A stretch of 64,000 nt of DNA from Planctomycetota bacterium (GTDB lineage: Bacteria; Planctomycetota; Phycisphaerae; UBA1845; UTPLA1), in NCBI GenBank assembly GCA_015654675.1, contig JAATGM010000001.1, positions 1-64,000 on the forward strand. The letters run 5' to 3'. The position numbers were made by a program, and so were the translations under genes. Positions 53,523 to 62,984 of the stretch are shown one piece after another (within the stretch, counting starts at the first letter, position 1; the number at the start of each line of letters is the position of its first letter). Under the pieces are notes generated by a model. That model saw only the letters and a list, made by a program, of their open reading frames with translations, was not told where the DNA came from and ran no database searches.

Positions 53523-56500
53523 TTACGGAATCAACGCGTCCACCATTCCCGGAATGTCGCGACCGTTCACCACGCCGTCGCAATTCGTGTCCGATCGGTA
53601 CACGTGCAGCGGTGTCGTATCCAGTCCAAGCAGGACCTGGATAAACGGTCCAACGTCCGAGCTGTTGACCACCGAGTCGTTGTTCACATCAGGCGTCGCG
53701 ACAACGTGCACGGTGAAGCTGCACGTCACCGAATTCGTACCGTCCGTCGCCGTGTACTCGATGGTCGTTGTCGACCCGTTCGCGAACGTCGAACCAGGAG
53801 CCGGACCCTGCGTCTGGCTGATCGAAGAACTGCAATTATCACTCGCCGTCGGAGGCGTCCACGACACGACCGCCGCACAGTTCGGTGCGTTCGTGTTGCT
53901 CGTGATATTCGACGGACAACCGGCGATCACTGGCGGAGTCACGTCGTTCACAGTGAACGTCGCCCCGCAGGTCGTCGAATTGTTCGCCGCGTCCTTCACG
54001 GTAATCGTGACCGCAGTCGGGCCCGGGCCTACCAGAGTTCCGACCAGCGGAACCTGTGAGATCACCAGACTTCCGGACGCTGTGCAGTTGTCCGAGGCCG
54101 TCACGCCGCCTGTGAAGTCGGGCACCGCCGCCTGGCAATTCGCATCGGCATTCGCCGACTGGTTGCCCGCGCACACCGAGATCGACGGCGCGTCATCGTC
54201 AGTCACCGTGACTGTGAAGTTGCACGTCGACACTCGACCGTTCACGTCCGTCGCCGTGTAGGTCACCATCGTCGGGCCTAGCGGGAACGTGTCACCCGAA
54301 TTGTGCGTCGATACCAGGCTCTGCACCGAGCAATTGTCCGTCGCCGTCGGCGCGGTCCACGTCGCCACGGCCGAGCAATTCGGTGCCTCCGTGCCGAGCG
54401 CGATATTGCCCGGGCAATCATGGATTACAGGATCCTGCGTATCAGACACGATCACGTCGAAGGCGCATGTCGCCGTATTGTTCGATGCATCCGTGGCCGT
54501 ATAGACGATATGCGTCGTGCCCACCGGGAAGCTCGACCCCGATGCCGGACCCTGCGTTTGCACGATGCTCACGCCCGGCTGGTTGTCGGTCGCCGTCGGC
54601 GCCGTCCAGGTCACCGTCGTTGAACAAAGGCCTGCATCGGCGTCCGCCATGATCGTCTTCGGGCAGTTGTGAATCACCGGCGATTCATTGTCTACGACTG
54701 TGATCGAGAAGATGCACGTCGTAATGTGGCCGACGCCATCCGTCGCGGTGTACGTCACCGACGTAACACCCACAGGGAATGCATCGCCCGGATTGTGCGT
54801 CGATACAAAGCTCACGAGATTGCAATTGTCCGTCGCCGTCGGCGCGGTCCAAGTCACCACTGCCGTCGGTTGACCCGCATCGGTCGGAACCGGCCCGATG
54901 TCAGCCGGGCAGTCCGCAATGGCCGGCGCGGTCGTATCGCTCACCGTGAACATCGCCTGACACGTGGACTCATTGTTCGCCGCGTCCTTAACGCTGATCG
55001 TCACCGCGTGAGCGCCGAGGCCTACCAGCGTGCCAGCCGTCGGCGTCTGCGTGATGACCAGGCTGCCCGTAGCCGTACAGTTGTCCGTGGCGGAAACGCC
55101 CGCCGTGAAGTCCGGCACCGCCGCCTGGCAATTGGCATCAGCCGAAGCCGACTGGTCGCCTGCGCAAGTCCCGATCACCGGTGCCGTCACATCGCTCACC
55201 GTAAACGTCGGATTGCAGGTCGCAATGTTTCCGGCCTTATCGGCGACGGATACCGTCACATTTGTCACGCCCAGCCCGACCAGCGTTCCCGCCAGCGGAC
55301 TCTGCGTGATGACCAGATTTCCGCTCGCCGTGCAGTTGTCACTTGCCGAGACGCCGGTAGTAAAGTTCGGCACCGCCGCCTGGCAGCCGGCGTCGGCATT
55401 CGCCGTCTGGTTGCTTGAGCACGTCCCGATCACCGGCGGAACCGTCTCTGGCAGACTCCACGTCAGCGTGAACGTCCCGCCCGCATTGATGCCAATGCCG
55501 CCGGCGACCCGAATGAAGTACGGAGTCCCCGCCGTCACCGCCACAGTCACCGACGAGCCCGGAGCACACGCCCCAGCGCCATTGTCGTTGCAACTACTGC
55601 CCGTCGGCGTCAACTGATTCGAAACCGTTGCCGTCGGGCAGCCCGTGTGGACCGAGAGCAGCGTGTCATAGGTCCCGCAGGTCGTCACGGTCAGGTTACC
55701 CGTCGCACACGCCGTGATGGTGTACCAGACGTCGAACAGCGGATCATTCGCATTCGTCGCGCAGGTCGCCAGCAGGTTCGATACGGGCGTAAATACCGTC
55801 GCCGTCGATCCCACCGTTGTCTGACCGGAGAGCGAACCAGCCGAATCGGTCAGCATCGTCGCCGATCCGCAACCGTCATTCGCGGGCGTCGGATCACAAT
55901 ACACATTCAGCGAATAGGTCCCGGTGTTCGTGCTGAACGCGTGCACCAGAATCCAGTAGATCTGGCCCGGCGTCGTCGCGAAGGCCACCTTCGACCGGAA
56001 CCCGGCACTGATATCGTCGTTCATCGTGACGCAGCTCAGCGTCGCGCAATTCGGACCCGTGTACACCGACAGCTTCGAGTCGAAGCTCGTCCCGGTGATC
56101 GTATCCGCCGTCACCGTCGCGCCCGTGCCGACAATTGAGTACCAGACGCCCGGTGCCGTAACTGCCGAACTACCGCTGTTGTTCGCGATGCTCGGCGCAA
56201 CCGGCGTACAGTCTGGAGCCGACGAGTCGATCGTCGCGCCAACGGTGGTGCCGGTCGATACCGACGGACAGGTCACCGCGATGGCCCCGCCGCAAGTGTC
56301 GTTCACCACAGTCAGTGCGGCCTTGATATTGATCACACCGCCGACGGCCGCGCCCTTATCCGAAACGCGGATAAGGTAGGTCCCCGCCGGCAGTCCGCTG
56401 AATGTCAGACACGACGAAGTCGCCCCACAAGGCGACCCGCCGCAGTCGTCGTTGCACCCGATCTCCACCGGCACGGCGCACGTCCCCGAATAGGCGCTCA

Positions 56501-59500
56501 ACACTGTGTCCATCGCCGATCCACACGTATCGATCGAGAGCTGCTGGTTCGCCGCCAGCGCGCTGCTCAGTACCACGCTGTACCAGACATCCCGGCTCGA
56601 AGCCCCACCCGGATCGCACGACGCCGTTCCGTCATTTGTCGCGAGCGCCGTGTTCCCACTGACCGCTGCCGCACCGAGCGTCAATGCGATCGCTCCGGAG
56701 CAGTTATTATTCGCGGGAGGAATTTCAGCGTTCACTTTCAATGTGATCGCACCGCCCGCCGAAACGCCCTTCGAAGCCACGCGAATCCTGTACGTCGTGC
56801 TCGCCGCCAGACTGACGAGTACCTCGGACTGAGACGATCCGCTGCAAATGCCGGACGTCGCGTCGTCGTTGCACCCGCTCGCTACCTCCGTCGGCACCGC
56901 ACACGACGTGTTATAGACAGTCAAAACTGTGTCGATCAGACTTCCACAGGTATTGATCCGCCAGTTCCCCGCTTGCGACGCCGTGGTCGTGAGCGTCCAC
57001 CACAAATCCTTGCTTGTCGCGCCGCACGACGGCACGAGCCCGTCGTCCGTCGCGCACGAATTATCCGCCGTCACGGTCGCCGTGCCGCCCCCCGTCGAGA
57101 GTAGCGTCGCCGTTGCGCATGTGTCGTTCGCGGGCGCTCCCGGCGTGACGGTCAGCGTGAAGCAACCCGTCGTAACGGACGAACTGAATTGTGCGACACG
57201 GATGATATAAGGTGTGCCGGCCGTCAGCGTCAGATTCAACATCCGGCTCAGCCCGGCGAGCGTGCCGCAGCCGTCGTCATCGCACGTTGTGGCGTTGCTG
57301 AGTGACGGTGTGGGGCAAAGCGTCCCGATCGAGATGGCCGTATCGATTGAAGGGCTTGTTGAGCAGAGACTGATAGTCCATGGACATGAACTGGACGGCG
57401 TGAAGTAATAGAAGAGGTCCTTCTGACCCGTACCGCTTTGGCAACTGTTCGCAGCGTTTCCTTCAGAATTGGCCGGCGTAAGATTGCCGATCATCGTTCC
57501 GCCGCTACCAGGGATCGTGTACAGCGGGTCGCCACCTCCCATGCAAACGTCATTGCCGGGAGTCGCGGGCACCACCACCAGATTAAACGCCCCGCCTGCT
57601 GCCGGGTTGCCCTTCGACATCACACGAATCTTGTAAGTCGTGGACGACGACAAAACGAGCCCCAGAATTCGCGACTGTGTGCCGCTCCCACATCCCGCAT
57701 CGTCATCGTTGCACGCAACGACCGCCCCGCTGGCTGCCGGACACCCGTTCCAAACTTCCAAAACGGTGTCGAACGCCGTCCCGCTGCACAAGCTGATGTT
57801 GTAGGCGCCCGTGCAACTCGGCTGAAATGAGTACCAGACATCCCGATCGACATTCACGTTCGGCGAGCAACCCGTTGTCGGATTGGGACCGTCGAGCGTT
57901 GCGGCTGCACTGTTTCCGTTCACGCCGCCAGCGCCCGTTCCCGTCGATGCAATCACTGATGCCGATGCACAATTATCATTCGGCGGCGGCCCGCCGATTG
58001 CAATGCTGCCGGTGTAGTTATAGCTCGTCGCGCCAACCATCACGCCGCCAAACATGGACGGAGTGGGGGCCTGAATAATGCGCACTGCGTACCACGTGCC
58101 CGCCGTGACGCTGCTGTTGATCGAGATCGGCGCACAACGGTTAGACGAAGTTGACGACACCAGAGTGGTCGCGCCTGTGCAAATGCCAGCGGCGCCCAAC
58201 TGCCGCAGGCTGACGATACCTGAAAACTGAGCCGTCAATGAAACTGAGATGATGTCCGTCACCGTCGACTGGAATCTGTACCAGTCGACATCCCTGCCGT
58301 CGTCATAACCCCGCGCCGTTCCACACACATTTACCGTTCCCGTACCGAGCGATCCGAGGTCGGTGAAGAGGTTGGGAGTGCTGTCGCAGCCATCATTCGT
58401 CGCTGGTCCGAATCCGGCTTCTGCCTCCTTGGTGGCCCCACCGGGGCAACCGATTGTGCAGGTGCTGCATACCACCGCTCCCGAGCATGCCACTCCATTG
58501 TCGCTGATGCGAAGTGTAAAGGCCGTTGTGACCGCGCCTCCGCCGAATGGTGAAATCCAGACGTAGTAGGTCTGACCGGGGAGCGTGCACCATGAAGTAG
58601 ATGCTTGTGTTCCGGCGCACGACGGTCCGTCGTCGTCGCCGGTTGCCACAATCGACAGCCCGTCGCACGTTCCGCAGAAGACTTCGATGAGGCTGTCTAG
58701 AGCTGCGCCGGGGCACAACGACGCCGACAGTGTGTTGCCACTGCCCGTAACGGTGTACCACAGCCCGCGGCGTCCGCCTGTGCTTCCGATCATTCCGGTG
58801 GCAGTAGACCCGAAGTAGGGCGGCGACGGCGCAATGGGATTGGTGGCAGTCGCGTTGTACTCGACCGTCGCGCCGGTAAAAGTACCACTCGTATTAACCG
58901 GCGTTAGATATGGACCGACGATGTTCTGAGCCGTCGCACAATTGTCGTTATCCGGGGCGGAAGCAGCATTCACGACGAGCGAAATATACGCGCCGCCCGA
59001 GTTGCTTCCGTCGCTGAATGTCACCGGGATGCTCTTTGTTCCGGCGCTGGTTCCGCCTGCGACAGTGGCCATAAACGAATAGATACCGTCGCTCGCCGCC
59101 TCATCTCCGTTTGTGCCATTGTCAAACAACGTCTGCGTGGCCGATCCGCCGATCGACGTAAGGTCTGCTGTCGCGGTCGTTCCCGGATTGAGAATGTTCG
59201 TCGCGCACAACCGGGGAGTGATTATCAACCTTGCCTGCGCGCCCGCCTCGACCATTCCAGGGGATGCCCATCCAATTCCGCTAAGACCGAGATTGGCGGC
59301 AGTCGCCGTATTTCGAGGACTCGGGAATGCATTCGCGAAATCCGCGGCGTTATTGCTGGTGTCTTGCACACCGCAAACATTGCGCATCACCGACATACCC
59401 AGGATTGGAGCCGGAGTATTATTTGCGGTGCTTCCGCCCGACTGCGGTTCCCGACAGTTTGCAGTCGTCCCAAATCCAACCATATCCATGACGGAGGCCC

Positions 59501-59942
59501 CCGGCGTAGGGCACTGGCTCCCGCTTAGTGCGGTCGTGCTGTTGCACAATGCCACCTTGCCCGCACTGGCAGCCATGGCAATTGTTCCAGTGACGTCGGG
59601 TGTCGGAAGTGCCGCCGCTTGCCCAACGGGCCAGCCGGTTCCGGTCGATTCTTGAACCAGCAAATATTTGCCTGTTCCCAATGTCACCGCTGGAAGGTTT
59701 GTAACGCTCCAGGTTGTGCCTGTATCAGATGCATACTGGACGGACCATCCGGTCAGCAATTGGGGCGCCCCGGCATTGTAGAGTTCAATGAAATCGGAGG
59801 CATAGGTCGCACCACCATTGCCACCAGCGCCGTAGACCTGGCTGATCTTCACCTGCCCCTGCGCCACACCGCCAACTCCAAGACAACACGCAACCGCCAG
59901 CGCCGCCGTCTTCAAAACGCCAAACTTGCTCGCCGAACTCAT
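53523..59942 (-). CDS. Giant exported LTD/PPC-like/HYR/dockerin protein
   Basis: From the ATG at 59942, which has AAGGAG 6 bases upstream, the protein is 2139 residues with a signal peptide (ALAVACCLGVGGVAQGQ). Order of parts: a lamin-tail-like domain (about 30-150, VKISQVYGAGGNGGATYASD), a linker beta domain, then about eight ~130-residue repeats (about 330-1500). Each repeat opens with phrases such as PPNDNCASA or PANDTCATA and has a SxDTVLxVY-type core, resembling bacterial pre-peptidase C-terminal domains. Seven HYR repeats of ~83 residues (about 1500-2080) follow. The end is a dockerin-like pair of calcium loops (DVNNDSVVNSSDVGPF and DTNCDGVVNGRDIPGM). It is probably a cell-surface or secreted adhesin or scaffold-bound protein. 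No catalytic domain is recognised, and the cohesin partner is unknown. Confidence 0.85.
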   Translation of the reverse strand: MSSASKFGVLKTAALAVACCLGVGGVAQGQVKISQVYGAGGNGGATYASDFIELYNAGAPQLLTGWSVQYASDTGTTWSVTNLPAVTLGTGKYLLVQESTGTGWPVGQAAALPTPDVTGTIAMAASAGKVALCNSTTALSGSQCPTPGASVMDMVGFGTTANCREPQSGGSTANNTPAPILGMSVMRNVCGVQDTSNNAADFANAFPSPRNTATAANLGLSGIGWASPGMVEAGAQARLIITPRLCATNILNPGTTATADLTSIGGSATQTLFDNGTNGDEAASDGIYSFMATVAGGTSAGTKSIPVTFSDGSNSGGAYISLVVNAASAPDNDNCATAQNIVGPYLTPVNTSGTFTGATVEYNATATNPIAPSPPYFGSTATGMIGSTGGRRGLWYTVTGSGNTLSASLCPGAALDSLIEVFCGTCDGLSIVATGDDDGPSCAGTQASTSWCTLPGQTYYVWISPFGGGAVTTAFTLRISDNGVACSGAVVCSTCTIGCPGGATKEAEAGFGPATNDGCDSTPNLFTDLGSLGTGTVNVCGTARGYDDGRDVDWYRFQSTVTDIISVSLTAQFSGIVSLRQLGAAGICTGATTLVSSTSSNRCAPISINSSVTAGTWYAVRIIQAPTPSMFGGVMVGATSYNYTGSIAIGGPPPNDNCASASVIASTGTGAGGVNGNSAAATLDGPNPTTGCSPNVNVDRDVWYSFQPSCTGAYNISLCSGTAFDTVLEVWNGCPAASGAVVACNDDDAGCGSGTQSRILGLVLSSSTTYKIRVMSKGNPAAGGAFNLVVVPATPGNDVCMGGGDPLYTIPGSGGTMIGNLTPANSEGNAANSCQSGTGQKDLFYYFTPSSSCPWTISLCSTSPSIDTAISIGTLCPTPSLSNATTCDDDGCGTLAGLSRMLNLTLTAGTPYIIRVAQFSSSVTTGCFTLTVTPGAPANDTCATATLLSTGGGTATVTADNSCATDDGLVPSCGATSKDLWWTLTTTASQAGNWRINTCGSLIDTVLTVYNTSCAVPTEVASGCNDDATSGICSGSSQSEVLVSLAASTTYRIRVASKGVSAGGAITLKVNAEIPPANNNCSGAIALTLGAAAVSGNTALATNDGTASCDPGGASSRDVWYSVVLSSALAANQQLSIDTCGSAMDTVLSAYSGTCAVPVEIGCNDDCGGSPCGATSSCLTFSGLPAGTYLIRVSDKGAAVGGVINIKAALTVVNDTCGGAIAVTCPSVSTGTTVGATIDSSAPDCTPVAPSIANNSGSSAVTAPGVWYSIVGTGATVTADTITGTSFDSKLSVYTGPNCATLSCVTMNDDISAGFRSKVAFATTPGQIYWILVHAFSTNTGTYSLNVYCDPTPANDGCGSATMLTDSAGSLSGQTTVGSTATVFTPVSNLLATCATNANDPLFDVWYTITACATGNLTVTTCGTYDTLLSVHTGCPTATVSNQLTPTGSSCNDNGAGACAPGSSVTVAVTAGTPYFIRVAGGIGINAGGTFTLTWSLPETVPPVIGTCSSNQTANADAGCQAAVPNFTTGVSASDNCTASGNLVITQSPLAGTLVGLGVTNVTVSVADKAGNIATCNPTFTVSDVTAPVIGTCAGDQSASADANCQAAVPDFTAGVSATDNCTATGSLVITQTPTAGTLVGLGAHAVTISVKDAANNESTCQAMFTVSDTTAPAIADCPADIGPVPTDAGQPTAVVTWTAPTATDNCNLVSFVSTHNPGDAFPVGVTSVTYTATDGVGHITTCIFSITVVDNESPVIHNCPKTIMADADAGLCSTTVTWTAPTATDNQPGVSIVQTQGPASGSSFPVGTTHIVYTATDASNNTATCAFDVIVSDTQDPVIHDCPGNIALGTEAPNCSAVATWTAPTATDNCSVQSLVSTHNSGDTFPLGPTMVTYTATDVNGRVSTCNFTVTVTDDDAPSISVCAGNQSANADANCQAAVPDFTGGVTASDNCTASGSLVISQVPLVGTLVGPGPTAVTITVKDAANNSTTCGATFTVNDVTPPVIAGCPSNITSNTNAPNCAAVVSWTPPTASDNCSSSISQTQGPAPGSTFANGSTTTIEYTATDGTNSVTCSFTVHVVATPDVNNDSVVNSSDVGPFIQVLLGLDTTPLHVYRSDTNCDGVVNGRDIPGMVDALIP
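53698..55445 (-). repeat. Seven tandem HYR repeats in the giant protein
   Basis: Seven coding repeats of about 250 bases. Each begins with a D-x2-x-P-x-I-x2-C pattern and has a TATDNC or ASDNC core, ending T-C-x-F-x-V. Units 1, 2 and 6 are close relatives (ANADANCQAAVPDF-type), and units 3, 4, 5 and 7 form a second type (TWTAPTATDN). Confidence 0.85.
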
Positions 59943-60491
59943 ATCCTTCTCCTTAATTCCCATTCGCCGGGTCGCCGCGATCCAAACGCGCAGCTCCGCC
60001 GCCAAGGCGATCCCCTATCGCCGGCCCAATCCTCGAATCTCGAAACGTTGTGATCTTGATACTCGGGACCAATGAGCCCGACTCCGGCCGCGGCCGAAAG
60101 CAGCCTCGAAACGTGACAACAGAATCCGCACGAGCGGTTTGCTCATCCGATTCTCGTTCGCGCAGTTGAGCAGAAAACCCGAGTCCGACGTGCCGTGCTT
60201 TCCCTGCTCCAACGTGCAAAACCGACTCTACCACATTCGCGCTGGAGCAAACAAGAAATTAATTTGCGGGGCTAAAGCTATTATGGATGAACTTTGTCGA
60301 TTTGCCCGCCTGGCCGCCGAACCGGACCGCCCCGATTCCCGGCCCCCCCAACTCCTGCCGAGCTCCCACTCCCCGCCGCAATTCCCGACGATGCACTCTC
60401 GTTTCACAGCCCCCTGTGCTCCGCCCGCCCCGCCACCCCGGACAATCCCTCATCCGCTAGAATGTCGCCAACCAACCGGAAGGATGCACGA
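59943..60491. other. Divergent intergenic region
   Basis: This 549-base region lies between the divergent giant-protein gene and the ATPase gene. No further gene is supported; a plus-strand frame upstream of the ATPase (from 60294) is Pro/Arg-rich and lacks a start signal. A weak promoter candidate is listed separately. Confidence 0.5.
60225..60254 (-). promoter_or_regulatory. Candidate promoter of the giant-protein gene
   Basis: On the minus strand, TTGTTT (60249-60254) and TAGAGT (60225-60230) are 18 bases apart, about 285 bases before the start. This is a weak match. Confidence 0.25.
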
Positions 60492-62975
60492 ATGCTCCCA
60501 GACTACGAAAAACTCGGCGCCTTCTACCTGGGCAAGACTTACGACCTCGCAAAGCGAGCCCACACCAACCAGATCGTCCTCTACGACTCAAAAGACCTCG
60601 TCACCCACGCCGTCGTCGTCGGCATGACCGGCAGCGGCAAGACCGGCCTCTGCATCACGATGCTCGAAGAGGCCGCGATCGACGCCATCCCCGCCATCAT
60701 CATCGACCCCAAAGGCGACCTCTCAAACCTCCTGCTCACCTTCCCCAACCTCAAGCCCGAAGACTTCGCCCCCTGGATCAACGCCGACGACGCCCGCAAA
60801 AAAGGCGTCGAGCCCGCCGACTTCGCCGCCCAACAAGCCGACCTCTGGAAAAAAGGCCTCGCCGATTGGCAGCAGGATGGCGACCGCATCCAGCGTCTCC
60901 GCGATTCCGCTGACTTCGCGATCTATACCCCCGGCAGCAATGCCGGCCTCCCAGTCTCTATCCTCAAATCCTTCGCCGCCCCACCCGCTGAAATCGCCAA
61001 CGACTCCGAGCTCCTCCGCGAACGCATCACCAGCACCGTCACCAGTCTGCTCGGCCTCATGAACATCCAGGCCGACCCGCTCCAGAGCCGCGAACACATC
61101 CTCCTCTCCACCATCTTCGCCAACGCCTGGGACGAGCGCCGCGATCTCGACCTCCCAGCCCTCATCCAGGCCATCCAGAATCCGCCCGTCTCGCGCGTCG
61201 GCGTCATGGAGCTCGAAACCTTCTACCCCGCCCGCGACCGCTTCAACCTCGCCATGCAGCTCAACAACCTCATCGCCTCGCCCGGTTTCGCCCGCTGGAC
61301 CGCAGGCGAGCCGCTCGACATCAACGCCCTGCTCCACACCCCCGCCGGCAAGCCGCGCATTTCGATCTTCTCCATCGCCCACCTCAACGACGCCGAGCGC
61401 ATGTTCTTCGTCTCGCTCCTCCTCAACCAGACGCTCGGCTGGGTCCGCACCCAGTCCGGAACCTCCAGTCTCCGCGCCATCATCTATATGGACGAAATCG
61501 CCGGCTACTTCCCTCCGGTCGCGAACCCGCCCTCGAAACAACCCCTGCTCACCCTCATGAAGCAAGCCCGCGCCTTCGGCGTCGGCCTCGTCCTCGCCAC
61601 GCAAAACCCCGTCGACCTCGACTACAAAGGCCTCTCAAACGCCGGCACGTGGTTCATCGGCCGCCTCCAGACCGAGCGCGACAAAGCCCGCGTCCTCGAC
61701 GGCCTCGAAGGCGCCGCAGCCAGCGCATCCGCAAAGTTCGACCGCGGCCAGGTCGAATCCGCCCTCGCCCAGCTTGGCAACCGCGTCTTCCTCATGAACA
61801 ACGTCCACGACGACGCCCCCGAAATCATCGAAACTCGCTGGGCCATGTCCTACCTCCGCGGCCCCCTGACTCGCGACCAAATCCGCGCGCTCACAGACTC
61901 GCAGCGAAAAACCGGATCGCCGGCCGCGAGTGCAGCCCGCGCAACACAACCACCACCAGCAAAGCCCACCGAGCGCGCCACCCCCGCACAAAGCTCAACG
62001 CGCACGAAGTCCGCCGAAACCTCTTCACAGCGCCCCGTCCTCCCCCCGGAAATCCCGCAATACTTCATCCCGGTCCGCACCACGCCCGCCGCCGCCGCGC
62101 TCGTCTACCGCCCTCTCCTCCTCGGCTCCGCCAAAGTCTACTTCGCCGACGCCAAACTCGGTGTCGACCTCGAACAACCCGCCGCCTACGTCGCCCCCAT
62201 CAAGCCCGGCCCCGTCTCCGTCGATTGGGACGCCGCCGAGCAGACCGATATCAACGAAACCGACATCGAGCACGACCCCGTCGACGGCGCCGCCTTCTCC
62301 GCCCTCCCGGCCGACGCCGGCAAACCCAAATCCTACGACGCCTGGAAGAAAAGCTTCGGCGACATGCTCTACCGCAGTTGCCGCGTCGAGCTCCTCCGCA
62401 GCGGCAGTTTCAAGCTCACCTCAAAGCCCAACGAATCCGAACGCGACTTCTGCGCCCGCCTCGCCCTCGCCGCCCGCGAAGAGCGCGACGCCGCCGTCGA
62501 AAAAATCCGCGAACGCTTCGCCCCCAAACTCGCCACTCTGCACGAACGCCTCCGCCGCGCCCAGCAGACCAAGGCCGTCCAGGAAGAACAGGCCACTCAG
62601 GCCAAGCTCTCCACCGTCGTCTCGTTTGGCAGCGCCATCCTCTCCGCCTTCTTTGGCAAGAAAACCATGTCCGCGACGAACGTCGGCAAAGCCGGCACCG
62701 CCATCCGCGGCGTCGGTCGCTCCATGAAAGAGTCCAGCGACGTCACCCGCGCCGACGAATCCGTCGAAGCCGTCCAGCAGCAGATCGCCGAATTCGAATC
62801 TCAGATCAAAACAGAAGTAGACGATCTGTCCGCCAAGCCCGACCCAGCCGCCGACAAACTCGAAAAGCTCACCCTCAAGCCGAAGAAGACCAACATCTCC
62901 GTCCGAACTGTCGTCCTCGTCTGGGCCCCCCACGAACTCGACCCCACCGGAAACGCCACACCCCTCTGGCAATAA
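60492..62975 (+). CDS. HerA/VirB4-like ATPase with C-terminal coiled coils
   Basis: The ATG at 60492, with GGAAGGA 8 bases upstream, gives 827 residues (an ATG 10 codons earlier is possible). The P-loop GMTGSGKTGL is at 44-53 and the Walker B segment IIYMDEIAGYF near 331-341, with IIIDPKGDLSNLLL (about 68-81) between, all typical of HerA/FtsK-superfamily ATPases with a DUF87-like core. LATQNPVDLDYKGLSNAGTW near 370-390 is the sensor-like strand. A Pro/Ala/Ser-rich linker (about 470-520) leads to a C-terminal unit with a long Arg/Glu-rich coiled coil (about 645-710). HerA partners such as NurA, Sir2 or DUF4297 are not adjacent. It may be a DNA or protein translocase; the role is unknown. Confidence 0.85.
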   Translation: MLPDYEKLGAFYLGKTYDLAKRAHTNQIVLYDSKDLVTHAVVVGMTGSGKTGLCITMLEEAAIDAIPAIIIDPKGDLSNLLLTFPNLKPEDFAPWINADDARKKGVEPADFAAQQADLWKKGLADWQQDGDRIQRLRDSADFAIYTPGSNAGLPVSILKSFAAPPAEIANDSELLRERITSTVTSLLGLMNIQADPLQSREHILLSTIFANAWDERRDLDLPALIQAIQNPPVSRVGVMELETFYPARDRFNLAMQLNNLIASPGFARWTAGEPLDINALLHTPAGKPRISIFSIAHLNDAERMFFVSLLLNQTLGWVRTQSGTSSLRAIIYMDEIAGYFPPVANPPSKQPLLTLMKQARAFGVGLVLATQNPVDLDYKGLSNAGTWFIGRLQTERDKARVLDGLEGAAASASAKFDRGQVESALAQLGNRVFLMNNVHDDAPEIIETRWAMSYLRGPLTRDQIRALTDSQRKTGSPAASAARATQPPPAKPTERATPAQSSTRTKSAETSSQRPVLPPEIPQYFIPVRTTPAAAALVYRPLLLGSAKVYFADAKLGVDLEQPAAYVAPIKPGPVSVDWDAAEQTDINETDIEHDPVDGAAFSALPADAGKPKSYDAWKKSFGDMLYRSCRVELLRSGSFKLTSKPNESERDFCARLALAAREERDAAVEKIRERFAPKLATLHERLRRAQQTKAVQEEQATQAKLSTVVSFGSAILSAFFGKKTMSATNVGKAGTAIRGVGRSMKESSDVTRADESVEAVQQQIAEFESQIKTEVDDLSAKPDPAADKLEKLTLKPKKTNISVRTVVLVWAPHELDPTGNATPLWQ

Positions 62976-62984
62976 TCACCGCGC

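Noticed and set aside
53698-58960. Possible CRISPR or VNTR array from repeated blocks
   Set aside because: The periodicity (about 250 and 390 bases) reflects coding HYR and PPC-like domains within one open frame.
60492-62975. HerA-Sir2 or HerA-DUF4297 anti-phage system
   Set aside because: No Sir2, DUF4297 or NurA-like gene is adjacent on either side within the window.
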